From NCBI RefSeq assembly GCF_900117445.1, contig NZ_FPEJ01000001.1, positions 1,106,501 to 1,170,500 on the forward strand: a DNA stretch of 64,000 nt, in the 5' to 3' direction. Position numbers and translations under genes: made by a program. Below, piece by piece: positions 45,668 to 53,763 of this stretch; within the stretch, counting starts at the first letter, position 1, and each line of letters opens with the position of its first letter. The notes below the pieces were generated by a model, which worked only from the letters and a program-made list of their open reading frames with translations, ran no database searches and was not told the DNA's origin. The stretch is from Hyphomicrobium sp. NDB2Meth4. GTDB lineage: Bacteria; Pseudomonadota; Alphaproteobacteria; Rhizobiales; Hyphomicrobiaceae.

Positions 45668-46348
45668 GTGTCCGCGTTTCCGCAATCCAGCCCGCCCAAT
45701 GAGCTGCCAGCCGCGTTAGTCGCGTCACCTGACAGGCAAGTCGCCATCGACGATATCCGCTTCCGCACTCTTCTCGGCGAAGAGGCATGGGCGCAGCTTC
45801 CCGAAGCGGTGCGTCGGCGCTTCTCCAAGCGCCTCGCGCCGGGCCAAACCATCATCTACGCGGGTGAAGTCGAAGCCACTTCCCTGTCGTGGGCTGGGCG
45901 CCTTCTGTCATTCCTCGCCCGCGCCGTCGGAGCGCCCCTGCCGCTGACGAGCGGCGCCACAGGACCGGCACTCGTCATCGTCAGCGAGGACGAGCGTCTT
46001 GGCGGCCAATGCTGGTTGCGGATCTATAATCGCCCCGGCCGCTTTCCGCAGGCGATCCACTCGGCAAAGCGCTTTCGTGGCCCGACTGGCCTTGAGGAGT
46101 ATGTCGGCCGCGGCATCGGCATGGAGCTGCGCGTCACCGTCGAAGGCGAGGCGCTTGTTTTTCGCTCGGCACGCTATTTCCTCGCGCTGGGCGACCGGCG
46201 CCTGCCCATTCCGCGCCTCTTCTCCCCCGGCCAAATGACTATCGAGCACCGCGACTTGGGCGCCGGCAGCTTCGCCTTTTCGCTTGAGTTGACCAACGCC
46301 GTCTTCGGCCGGCTGGTTTGGCAACTGGCGCGCTTCCGCGACGCGTAA
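45668..46348 (+). CDS. DUF4166-like protein
   Basis: A 226-residue protein of unknown function matching DUF4166 in pattern: FRTLLGEEAWAQLPEAVRRRF near the start, then GGQCWLRIYNRPGRF, GIGMELRV and a closing GSFAFSLELTNAVFGRL strand. GTG 45668 has GAGGA about 9 nt upstream. It lies directly downstream of the GbsR/MarR gene and is likely part of its regulon. Confidence 0.78.
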   Translation: MSAFPQSSPPNELPAALVASPDRQVAIDDIRFRTLLGEEAWAQLPEAVRRRFSKRLAPGQTIIYAGEVEATSLSWAGRLLSFLARAVGAPLPLTSGATGPALVIVSEDERLGGQCWLRIYNRPGRFPQAIHSAKRFRGPTGLEEYVGRGIGMELRVTVEGEALVFRSARYFLALGDRRLPIPRLFSPGQMTIEHRDLGAGSFAFSLELTNAVFGRLVWQLARFRDA

Positions 46349-46387
46349 GGCCTCGCGCATTGCACGTAGCATCGCTATGATCGCACC

Positions 46388-46600
46388 ATGACTCGACGAA
46401 CTGTCCGTACGATCTGGGTCCTCACGGGCCTTTGTCTTATTGCCGGTGTAGTTGCGAGCGCGGCCATCTGGCTCGGCGCTCCCGATCAGCCATGGCAGCG
46501 TGCCGTCCAGGAACTCTCGACGCTGCTCGATGTCGTCGCGCTGCTCTTGTGGATGGGCATCTTCGCCATCTACTGGGCGCGCCGTCAGCGCCGTCCCTGA
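46388..46600 (+). CDS. Small membrane protein
   Basis: A 70-residue protein with two predicted membrane helices (WVLTGLCLIAGVVASAAIWL and LLDVVALLLWMGIFAIYWA) and basic ends. No family recognised. It follows the DUF4166 gene by 39 nt on the same strand, so may share its transcript. Confidence 0.58.
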   Translation: MTRRTVRTIWVLTGLCLIAGVVASAAIWLGAPDQPWQRAVQELSTLLDVVALLLWMGIFAIYWARRQRRP

Positions 46601-46606
46601 AAACGC

Positions 46607-46641
46607 AGCGCGCCGGGACACCCCGCGGGCCCCGGCGCGCT
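46607..46641. terminator. Hairpin between convergent genes
   Basis: AGCGCGCCGGG (46607-46617) pairs with CCCGGCGCGCT (46631-46641), an 11-bp stem between two convergent genes. There is no T-run, so it may act on both strands as a weak terminator. Confidence 0.55.
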
Positions 46642-46686
46642 TCTCGACAACGCGATCCCGAGAGACGGGAGGACCGCGTCAGGCAT

Positions 46687-47226
46687 TCAGTCCACCGGGA
46701 AGGCGACTTTGAAATCGACTACTTCCGGTTGGGCGGGCGCTGCTTCGCCTTCGATTGGGCGCGAGCGCACCTTCTGCGAATAGTCCACCTCGCAAAGCTC
46801 CATCGTGCCGCTGGCGGGCTGTTCTTCGTCCTTTGAACCCCAGATGTAGGGCATGCCGCCCGCCGATACGGCCTGGGTCTCGGATCCGACCTCGACCTCT
46901 TCGACCATGCAGCGGATCCGCAAGTCGTAGCGGATGCGCGAAACCTTGGCGCCGTTCTTACGGGCTTCGGCCATCACGCGATCGGTTTCTGCTCTGATCT
47001 GCGCCAGCGCAGCGCGCGCCGCAGCACTCTTCTGGGCTCTTTCGTCCGCCACGGCCGGAGCTTGTGCTCTGCCCGTTGCGTCATCGACCACGGTCCACTG
47101 GTAACTGCCCGGTTCTGCTAGATCGGGCTCAACTGCACGCCACGCATTACTTGTCTGCGGCAATTCCTCGGCATTCGCTGGAAGCGATGCCAGCAGAAAT
47201 GCAAAAGCAAGACAAAACGCTTTCAA
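46687..47226 (-). CDS. Secreted protein of unknown function
   Basis: A 179-residue protein with a signal peptide (MKAFCLAFAFLLASLPANA) and a mature domain with an Ala-rich helix (residues about 65-95) and two cysteines (RIRCMVEEVEV, MELCEVDY) that may pair. The helix ends in MAEARKNGAKVSRIRYDLRI. No family recognised. Confidence 0.68.
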   Translation of the reverse strand: MKAFCLAFAFLLASLPANAEELPQTSNAWRAVEPDLAEPGSYQWTVVDDATGRAQAPAVADERAQKSAAARAALAQIRAETDRVMAEARKNGAKVSRIRYDLRIRCMVEEVEVGSETQAVSAGGMPYIWGSKDEEQPASGTMELCEVDYSQKVRSRPIEGEAAPAQPEVVDFKVAFPVD

Positions 47227-47269
47227 TTTACCACCTCTTTACATTCGACGGCGACCCCAATTTGCTAGC

Positions 47270-47488
47270 ATGGCAGCATCTGGGCAACCAATGAGCTCGA
47301 ATGCGTTTTGCCCGCTATGCACATGCTCCCCTGAAACTGTGCATCCCGCCGAAATAATTCTTTGTCGCGGTATCTGCACCTCGAAATTTCTGATCGACGC
47401 TCATAAACAAATCACGTATTGGCAAGGTATTAACCAGGATCGGCTCAGAGTCTGGTGGGATTTAGGATCGCAAGGGGAACAGCAATGA
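47270..47488 (+). CDS. Doubtful small Cys-rich frame
   Basis: A 72-residue frame with CPLC, a further pair of cysteines (CRGIC) and an aromatic tail (RLRVWWDLG). Its stop overlaps the ATG of the next gene as ATGA, which would fit coupling, but there is no clear SD and the base composition is lower in GC than its neighbours. May be non-coding. Confidence 0.28.
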   Translation: MAASGQPMSSNAFCPLCTCSPETVHPAEIILCRGICTSKFLIDAHKQITYWQGINQDRLRVWWDLGSQGEQQ

Positions 47489-47670
47489 CCGAGGCATTGA
47501 AGCTGGTCGCGAGCGAATACGCAGCCGCATGCCGCGACACCGTCGAAAGCGTGGCGCGGTCGCACGACCGCCATTGGTGGGCAGGCGTCGGCCTTTATCT
47601 TTGGTCGGCATTTCTGCTCGGAAATGTCATCGGCGAAGTCTGGCGCCTCGTCGGCGTGCCGGTCGCCTGA
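47485..47670 (+). CDS. Small hypothetical membrane-associated protein
   Basis: A 61-residue protein with an amphipathic N-terminal helix and a hydrophobic C-terminal segment (WWAGVGLYLWSAFLLGNVIG). ATG 47485 follows AAGGGGAA by about 7 nt, and a strong terminator lies 38 nt downstream, which supports it as a real gene. No family recognised. Confidence 0.58.
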   Translation: MTEALKLVASEYAAACRDTVESVARSHDRHWWAGVGLYLWSAFLLGNVIGEVWRLVGVPVA

Positions 47671-47707
47671 GGTCACGACAAAAGCTCCCGGGGCTTTAGC
47701 GCTTTTC

Positions 47708-47757
47708 AACGCGAGTTTGCGCGGCAACCGAAATTGCCACGCAAATTCGCGTTTTTT
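47708..47757 (+). terminator. Strong terminator, possibly bidirectional
   Basis: A long stem of about 19 bp with two mismatches (AACGCGAGTTTGCG arm pairing with CGCAAATTCGCGTT, inner GGCAA with TTGCC) ends in TTTTTT. It serves the short plus-strand gene and may also serve the minus-strand gene that converges on it. Confidence 0.87.
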
Positions 47758-47773
47758 CGTGTGCGGCTGAAAT

Positions 47774-48010
47774 CTAGTGATTGCCTTCCAGGCGCCGTGA
47801 AATCGCATCGATCTCAGCGTTGAGCTGGAACAGCCGATCGCGATTTTCGATATAGTCGTGGCGCCGGGCATCGCGTTCAGCCGCAGTCGGTTCGCGATCG
47901 AGACGCTCAAACCGGTTGAGGATGTACTCGCACTGCCGTTCGACGGCCATGGCTTCGTCTTTGAGGCGTTCGCATGCCATCAGCCATTCGAGAGATTGCG
48001 TATTCAGCAT
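47774..48010 (-). CDS. Small coiled-coil protein
   Basis: A 78-residue, fully helical charged protein with heptad-like pattern (ACERLKDEAMAVERQCEYIL and RDRLFQLNAEIDAISRRLE). ATG 48010 has GGAGG 7 nt upstream, a good SD. Function unknown. Confidence 0.67.
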   Translation of the reverse strand: MLNTQSLEWLMACERLKDEAMAVERQCEYILNRFERLDREPTAAERDARRHDYIENRDRLFQLNAEIDAISRRLEGNH

Positions 48011-48297
48011 CGACTGACCTCCGCGTAATACGACTGAGGCATTTTGTGGTCAGCCGGGATCGGCGAGCCAGCGGCACACCTGCCTTATCCCCGTTATCCG
48101 CTGGGTGCTCGTCTTACCGCGCCGGCAGCGTGGTGCTGGCGCAACTCTCTGCATGGGCCGAAGCCGAGACCCAGTTGCCGTATGGCGACGTGGCAGAAAG
48201 GCGAAGTCGCGGTATCGGCGAAAGCGGGCCAAGAGTAAGCGCTCCGCGCGCTAAAATGCGGGCAGAGCACGCATGAAGATGCGCGGGCTGTTGGACG

Positions 48298-48690
48298 CTA
48301 AGCGCGGCAACCCTGGATTGGGATCATCGTAACAGACGTGCGATCGGCATACTTGTTCATCGCGCCCGTCGCCGCATCTACGCCCAGCCCGATGACGCCG
48401 CCTGCGATCACGTTGCCGGCCGCCATCCCCTCCGTATAGGACGGGATCATAGCAACGCTGTCCTGGAAGCAAGCCTTCCGGCAGGTCACGGCTATGTTGT
48501 GCTGGCTCTTATCGAGCTCGATCGTGGCAGGCGTCACGACGCTGCGCGATCCGATCCCCGGCGAAGAAAGCTCACAGCTGGCTCCCGGCGCGCCGGGCGT
48601 ATCAATCGCCACCATTTGGGTTGTGCCTTTGACGATCGTGGCGCACCCGGCAATGACAATGAGTGAAAAGAAAAGGATCAAAAAACGCAT
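48298..48690 (-). CDS. Small lipoprotein
   Basis: A 130-residue lipoprotein: hydrophobic signal and lipobox VIAGC with the lipidated Cys at residue 16, then a beta-rich domain with PGAPGASCELSSPGIGS and a C-terminal hydrophobic Gly-rich stretch (AGNVIAGGVIGLGVDAATGAM). Similar to uncharacterised proteobacterial lipoproteins with a PEGA-like domain and a glycine-zipper-like tail; likely envelope-located. Confidence 0.78.
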   Translation of the reverse strand: MRFLILFFSLIVIAGCATIVKGTTQMVAIDTPGAPGASCELSSPGIGSRSVVTPATIELDKSQHNIAVTCRKACFQDSVAMIPSYTEGMAAGNVIAGGVIGLGVDAATGAMNKYADRTSVTMIPIQGCRA

Positions 48691-49049
48691 GACAATCGGC
48701 CCCCACCGACGCCCGAAGTTATGCGCAATGCAATGCTCCTCCTAGCCCTAAGTGGCAACACTCGCGTATCGATCGTCCACCCTTTTGGTTGCGCTTCGCG
48801 GTTGTAGCGCGGGGGCATGAGAGCTGAGAGGGGGGTGCGCAAGTGCAGTCAGAGCCTCCACACCGATGCCGACCCCGCCCGGTGCTGGCGCAACTCGCCC
48901 GTTTCGGCGACTTTTGGTCCAGCCTGCGTGCGCGGCCCGACGCGGGCCTTGTCAGGCTCGCGCGTTTCTCTTAAGAGCACCGTTCCGAACTTCCCGGGCC
49001 GGTTTGCCATCAGCCACGAGGCATCGCCTCGGCCCGGAATTGCGGGTTT
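48691..49049. other. Intergenic before tRNA-Ser
   Basis: No convincing gene. Open frames exist on both strands but run into the tRNA and lack a ribosome site or family pattern. The region must contain the promoter for the tRNA and that of the lipoprotein gene; no clear hexamers are seen. Confidence 0.4.
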
Positions 49050-49139
49050 GGAGAGGTGGCTGAGTGGCTGAAAGCACCGCACTCGAAATGCGGCATACTC
49101 GCAAGGGTATCGTGGGTTCAAATCCCACCCTCTCCGCCA
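49050..49139 (+). tRNA. tRNA-Ser (CGA)
   Basis: A 90-nt tRNA with acceptor stem GGAGAGG/CCTCTCC, D-arm GGCTGAGTGGCTGAAAGC, anticodon stem CCGCA/TGCGG with loop CTCGAAA (anticodon CGA, reading UCG), a long variable arm (ATACTCGCAAGGGTAT) typical of class II tRNAs, T-arm GTGGGTTCAAATCCCAC, and an encoded CCA end. Confidence 0.97.
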
Positions 49140-49167
49140 CCCCGGACCAGGGCGCCTGCCTCCGCCG

Positions 49168-50958
49168 TTACGGCAGCGCGAACACCGTCAGCACCCCGCC
49201 GAGCGCCGTGTAGTTCGATAGCGCCAGATTTAGGCCCACCGCGCCCGAGCCGTCATCCGGGCTCGACAATCCCGCTGCAAGTCCGATCCCCGCCCAGCCT
49301 CCGACCCCCGACAACACGGCAACGTACTGCTTGCCGTTGTGCTCGTAGGTCATCGGATTGCCAACGATCCCGGACGGCGTCTTGAAGCGATAGAGCTCGC
49401 GCCCCGTGCGGGCATCCAAGGCTTTGAGATACCCCTCGAGCGTGCCGTAAAACACCACGCCCCCCGCCGTTGCCAGCGCCCCCGACCACACCGAGAACCG
49501 CTCCGGCACCGACCACATGATCTTCCCGTTGGTGGCATCCCAGGCGATGAAGTTGCCGAGATTGGCGTCACCAGGCGCCGGCGTCATCGTCAGCGTCGCT
49601 CCGACGTACGGCTGACCGGCCGTGTAAGACACGTGAAACGGCTCATAGCTCATGCACGTGTGATTGGTCGGCACGTAGAACAGCTGCGTTTGCGGTGAGA
49701 ACGCCGCCGGTTGCTGGTTCTTGGCTCCGAGCGCCGATGGGCAGATGCCTTCCGTTACCGTGTCTTCACCGCCCGCTTCCGGACTGAAGGCCTGGGCCCG
49801 CTGCGGCTTCCCCGTCGCCAGATCGACGCCGCTCGCCCAGTTGACGCTTGGATCGAACTTCTCCGCCACCAGCAATTCGCCGCTCACGCGGTCGAGCGTA
49901 TAGCCGAACCCGTTACGGTCGAAATGCACCAGCGCCTGCCGCAGCGCGCCGCCGACCGGAATGTCGGCGAGGATCATCTCGTTGATGCCGTCGTAATCCC
50001 ACTCATCGTGCGGCGTCATCTGATAGACCCAGTTGGCAACGCCGGTTTCAGCCGAGCGCGCGAAGATCGTATCGGTCCATTTGTTGTCGCCCGGGCGCTG
50101 GATCGGGTTCCAGGTGCCCGGATTGCCCGTGCCATAATAGATGAGGTCGAGCTTCGGATCGTACGTGATCCAGCCCCACGTCGGGCCACCGCCTGTCTTC
50201 CATTCCTCGCCCTCCCAGCTCTTGAGCGACGAGTTCTCGCCCACCGGCTTGCCGAGTTCGGTCGTCTTTTGCGGGTCGATCAGCATCGCCGCGTCCGGCC
50301 CCGCCGACGCCGCCGACCACAGCGGCTTTCCGTCGGAGAGCCGATAGGCGGACAACCGCCCGAGCGCGCCGTATTCGCCACCGCCGATGCCGACGATCAC
50401 CTTGTCCTTCACGATGAGCGGTGCGCCCGTCATCGTCTCGCCGAGCTTGGGATCGCCGTTTTTCGCCGCCCACACCACCGCGCCGGTCTCGGCGTCGAGT
50501 GCCACAAGCGTTGCATCGGCCTGGGCCAGCAGGATCTTGCCATCACCATAGCCGAGTCCGCGGCTGACCGTGTCGCAGCACATCACCGCCGCTACCGAAG
50601 CGTCCTGCCGTGGCTCGTACTTCCACAGGATGCGCCCCTCGTGATCGAGATCGAGTGCATAGACGATGTTTGGAAACGGCGTATGCACGTACATCACGCC
50701 ACCGACCACCAGCGGCGCACCCTCGTGCCCGCGCAGCACGCCGGTCGAGAAGCTCCACACCGGCTGCAGCTCGTGCACGTTGTCGGCAGTGATCTCATTC
50801 AGCGTGCTGAAGCGCTGGCCGGAATAGCTTCCCGCGGCTGTCACCCAGCTCCGCGCATCGCCGAGCCGCTTTTCGAGGTCGTCATTGGCTGCAGCCGAAG
50901 CCTGCAGACCGAATGTCAGCACCGCCAGTGCGATGCAGGTGCGCAGCAGGTTTGCCAT
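49168..50958 (-). CDS. xoxF: PQQ-dependent methanol/alcohol dehydrogenase, XoxF type
   Basis: A 596-residue periplasmic quinoprotein with signal peptide (cleavage near ASAA, residue 23) and the eight-bladed PQQ propeller. Vicinal cysteines C127-C128 over the cofactor, E195 in GGGEYG, the GTGNPGTWN segment, catalytic D321 and D323 in HDEWDYDG. The second Asp (DYD rather than DYA) is the lanthanide ligand that separates XoxF from calcium MxaF enzymes. No xoxG cytochrome, xoxJ or PQQ genes adjoin it, so electron acceptors must lie elsewhere. It oxidises methanol or related primary alcohols. Confidence 0.9.
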   Translation of the reverse strand: MANLLRTCIALAVLTFGLQASAAANDDLEKRLGDARSWVTAAGSYSGQRFSTLNEITADNVHELQPVWSFSTGVLRGHEGAPLVVGGVMYVHTPFPNIVYALDLDHEGRILWKYEPRQDASVAAVMCCDTVSRGLGYGDGKILLAQADATLVALDAETGAVVWAAKNGDPKLGETMTGAPLIVKDKVIVGIGGGEYGALGRLSAYRLSDGKPLWSAASAGPDAAMLIDPQKTTELGKPVGENSSLKSWEGEEWKTGGGPTWGWITYDPKLDLIYYGTGNPGTWNPIQRPGDNKWTDTIFARSAETGVANWVYQMTPHDEWDYDGINEMILADIPVGGALRQALVHFDRNGFGYTLDRVSGELLVAEKFDPSVNWASGVDLATGKPQRAQAFSPEAGGEDTVTEGICPSALGAKNQQPAAFSPQTQLFYVPTNHTCMSYEPFHVSYTAGQPYVGATLTMTPAPGDANLGNFIAWDATNGKIMWSVPERFSVWSGALATAGGVVFYGTLEGYLKALDARTGRELYRFKTPSGIVGNPMTYEHNGKQYVAVLSGVGGWAGIGLAAGLSSPDDGSGAVGLNLALSNYTALGGVLTVFALP

Positions 50959-51163
50959 GCGCCGCGTTTAGCACCGCGCGCGCCCCCTCACGCTGCGGCA
51001 GTCGGCAGCACGCGGCGGCCGCTTTCCGTTAACGGTCTGGACTGGCGCGCAGATTCCCAATTCCCGCAGCTGGCGAGTTGCCCCGGGAGGCAGAGTGCGA
51101 TAGCGAGTACCGCATAATTATCCCGCCCATTCCTTCCATCATCTCACCAGCGAGCGCCGATCC

Positions 51164-52012
51164 ATGAAGCTTGTGCGTTTTGGCCAGCCCGGCAGCGAGA
51201 AGCCCGGGCTCATCGACAGCCAGGGCAACATCCGTGACCTCTCCGCCCACGTGAACGACTTCGCCGGCGCTGCGCTCTCGCCCGCCTCGCTCGACAAGCT
51301 GCGCGCCATCGATCCGGCGAGCCTGCCGCTCGTCCCGGAAGGTGTGCGCATCGGCGCCCCTGTCGCCGGCACCCGCAACTTCATCGCCATTGGCCTCAAC
51401 TACGCCGATCACGCCAAGGAGACGAACCAGGAGATTCCGGCCGAGCCGATCCTCTTCAACAAGGCGCCCAACTGCATCGTCGGACCCAACGACGACATCA
51501 TGTACCCCAAGGACGCGCGCCACATGGACTGGGAGGTGGAGATCGCCTTCGTCGTCGGCACCAGGGCGCGCTACGTCGAAGAGAAGGATGCCATGGCGCA
51601 CATCGCCGGCTTCTGCCTCTGCAACGATGTCTCTGAGCGCCGCTTTCAGGTGAAGCACGCCGGCCAGTGGGTGAAGGGCAAGTCCGCGGAGACCTTCGGC
51701 CCGCTCGGCCCGTTCCTCGCAACGCCCGACGAGATCGCCGACGTGCAGAACCTCGCCATGTCGCTCGACGTCAACGGCGAGCGCAAGCAAACCGGCTCCA
51801 CGGCGACGATGATCTTCTCGATTCCGTTCCTGCTCGCCTACATCTCGCGCTTCATGGTCCTCGACCCCGGCGACGTGGTGACCACCGGCACCCCGCCCGG
51901 CGTCGGCTCCGCCAAGAAGCCGCCTGAGTACCTGAAAGCGGGCGATGAGCTTTTGCTTCGCGTCGAAGGCCTCGGCGAGCAGCGCTCCAAGGTCATCCCC
52001 TTCCAGCCCTAG
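51164..52012 (+). CDS. Fumarylacetoacetate hydrolase family protein
   Basis: A 282-residue member of the FAH family, with the IGLNYADHAKET entry motif, metal-binding acidic residues in MDWEVEIAFVVG and CNDVSERRFQ, KSAETFGPLGPF and the closing TGTPPGVGSAKKPP. Close relatives are annotated as 2-keto-4-pentenoate hydratase/HHDD isomerase or ureidoglycolate lyase; the substrate cannot be decided. Not in an obvious pathway cluster. The ATG at 51164 opens directly on the family N-terminus. Confidence 0.88.
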   Translation: MKLVRFGQPGSEKPGLIDSQGNIRDLSAHVNDFAGAALSPASLDKLRAIDPASLPLVPEGVRIGAPVAGTRNFIAIGLNYADHAKETNQEIPAEPILFNKAPNCIVGPNDDIMYPKDARHMDWEVEIAFVVGTRARYVEEKDAMAHIAGFCLCNDVSERRFQVKHAGQWVKGKSAETFGPLGPFLATPDEIADVQNLAMSLDVNGERKQTGSTATMIFSIPFLLAYISRFMVLDPGDVVTTGTPPGVGSAKKPPEYLKAGDELLLRVEGLGEQRSKVIPFQP

Positions 52013-52023
52013 TTTTTCTGTCA

Positions 52024-52063
52024 TCCCGGGCAAGCGAGGCGACAGACGAGCGCCGACCCGGGA
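52024..52063. repeat. TCCCGGG...CCCGGGA intergenic element
   Basis: TCCCGGG (52024-52030) and CCCGGGA (52057-52063) form a 7-bp inverted repeat followed by CCCAG. GTCATCCCGGG...GACCCGGGACCCAG is a familiar intergenic dispersed sequence in Rhizobiales genomes. Only this copy was seen in the window. Confidence 0.55.
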
Positions 52064-52080
52064 CCCAGCGTGTCTCGTCA

Positions 52081-52247
52081 GCATGGCAGCTCCGCTGCCA
52101 TGCTCAGGCGCCAAGGGCGCCCGCGCCGTCGCTCCGATCGCCCGAGCGTCTCGGCGAGGGCGTGAATCGACAGCGCAATAGTGGCGCGGACCTCAACTTG
52201 CGCAACGCCAGCCGTAGGCAAAGCTTCCCGCGGCTCGTGTCACCCAG
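52081..52247. repeat. Dispersed hairpin repeat, copy A
   Basis: Begins with a hairpin GCATGGCAGC-TCC-GCTGCCATGC (52081-52103), then GGCGCC-AAG-GGCGCC (from 52107) and about 125 nt sharing blocks with copy B at 63752, including CTCCGATCG/CCCCGATCG, GCGAGGGCGTGAATCG and a common ending TC-CCAG/TCAGCCAG. It lies between two convergent genes. Confidence 0.75.
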
Positions 52248-52249
52248 AC

Positions 52250-53596
52250 CTAATAAGCCTGCTGCACCTTCGCCTTGTGCTGCTCGGAGCGCATCATCTT
52301 GCGTGTGCGGCTCCAAGCTTCCTCATCGAGGTTGTTTGCAGCCTCTACGCTCTGCTTCTCCAAATCGCTCAGGCCCTTGATCGACGACGTCGCCGCGGGC
52401 GCTGCCCCGGAGGAATAGGTATCGCGCGACCGCTTCAGGTACAGCGCGTTGTCCTCCAGAACTTTGCGCGCTCCGGTGATGTCGCCCTTGTCGCGCAGCT
52501 CGACCGCCTTCTCGCTCTGTTCGGTCGCTATCTGCTGTGTCACCTGGCTCATCACCGTCTTGTTGAGGCTGTCGTCGATCTCCTTCGCATTGCTAGAAAA
52601 GCGCACCGTCGGCTTGGCCTCCGCCTCGGCCGCCTTGCCGCTGTCGAGATCGGTGTACGTCACGCGCACGTCGGCAACGTCCGCCGCACCTTCTCCGTGC
52701 GTATCCGCGCCTTCCATCTCGATCACGACATAGCGCTCGTTCGCCGCCTGAAGCTGGTTCAGCTTCAACGTCACCTTGTCACCCTCGATGCTGCCGTCGC
52801 GGCCGAGGATGCGCTTGGGCGTGAATCCGCTCTTGCACTCGATGATGATCGTGATGTCGCGCGCCGAAACCGCCAGCGCATCGCCGAATTCACGATCGAA
52901 GATTTCAGCCAAGTCGCTCGGCCGCTCGACGAACGCGTGATTTCCGTCAGATGCAGCCGCCAGCCGCTGCATCAGGTCCTCGTTGTAGTCGAGGCCAAGC
53001 CCGATCGTCGAAACCGAGATGCCCTTTGAAGCGAGTTTGCGGCCTAGCTTGGCGAGATCGCTCGGCTGCGACGGCCCGACATTCGCAAGCCCATCCGAAA
53101 GCAGCACCACGCGATTGACGCCGTTCTCCGACAGGTATTCTTCGACCTGCCGCCCGCCTTCCTCGACGCCTGCATAAAGCGCCGTCGTCCCGCTGGCCTC
53201 CAGCTTGTCGATCGCCGCGTTGAGCCGCTCAGGATCGCGCAACGGCGCCGCGGCCGAGAGCACGTCGACATTGTGGTTGTAGGCAACGAGCGCGATCTTG
53301 TCGTCGGAGGAAAGGCGCTTCAGCGCCACCCGTGCGCCCTCCTGCGCGGCCTCGATCCGCTGTCCCTGCATCGATCCGGACCGGTCGATGACGATGGCCG
53401 CGTTGATCGGCGTGCGCCGTCCGCGCTTCTCGGCCGCAAGGCCTTTGAGGCTCAAGCGCAGGTAGACCGTTCCGGGCTTGCTGGCGGCAATTACGCTTTG
53501 GCCGAGTTCGGCATCGATTTTCACTTCGCCTGCCCGCGCACTCATCAGCGGAGCGGCCAGCGCAATGGTGAGCGCCGCGTATCGCATTATCGACAT
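52250..53596 (-). CDS. Secreted VWA-domain protein
   Basis: A 448-residue exported protein: signal peptide (residues 1-22), then a von Willebrand factor A domain with the metal site D71-R-S-G-S (DRSGSMQGQR), SSDDKIALVAYN and VVLLSDGLANVGP, followed by a beta-sandwich region (about 260-370) and a helical tail. VWA proteins bind partners through the metal site. ATG 53596 has GAGGAGA upstream. It lies 167 nt downstream of a 1083-residue membrane protein on the same strand, likely a functional pair. Confidence 0.87.
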   Translation of the reverse strand: MSIMRYAALTIALAAPLMSARAGEVKIDAELGQSVIAASKPGTVYLRLSLKGLAAEKRGRRTPINAAIVIDRSGSMQGQRIEAAQEGARVALKRLSSDDKIALVAYNHNVDVLSAAAPLRDPERLNAAIDKLEASGTTALYAGVEEGGRQVEEYLSENGVNRVVLLSDGLANVGPSQPSDLAKLGRKLASKGISVSTIGLGLDYNEDLMQRLAAASDGNHAFVERPSDLAEIFDREFGDALAVSARDITIIIECKSGFTPKRILGRDGSIEGDKVTLKLNQLQAANERYVVIEMEGADTHGEGAADVADVRVTYTDLDSGKAAEAEAKPTVRFSSNAKEIDDSLNKTVMSQVTQQIATEQSEKAVELRDKGDITGARKVLEDNALYLKRSRDTYSSGAAPAATSSIKGLSDLEKQSVEAANNLDEEAWSRTRKMMRSEQHKAKVQQAY

Positions 53597-53763
53597 CGCA
53601 ATATCTCCTCGCCTTTGAAAATGTGCGCGCAACTTAAATCGCGCGCGCGGCGGAAGCGGGCAGGTGCGATGGCGAAACGGGGTCGATGCAATGGCCGAAA
53701 AAAGTAGAGCGCCCCGCATTGCTCATCCGCAACAGGGGGCGCTCCGACGTCCTTTGTAGTGCG

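Noticed and set aside
47681-47699. Second short hairpin before the strong terminator
   Set aside because: The arms overlap at a loop too small to form a stable stem.
48132-48896. 16-nt exact match GGTGCTGGCGCAACTC at 48132 and 48881
   Set aside because: A single exact 16-mer pair in 64 kb of high-GC DNA is near chance expectation and the flanks do not align.
48817-49121. Open frames on both strands beside tRNA-Ser
   Set aside because: They run into the tRNA gene, lack ribosome sites and have no family pattern.
49711-51117. 468-codon plus-strand frame opposite xoxF
   Set aside because: Shadow of the XoxF gene; no start signal, Arg-rich composition.
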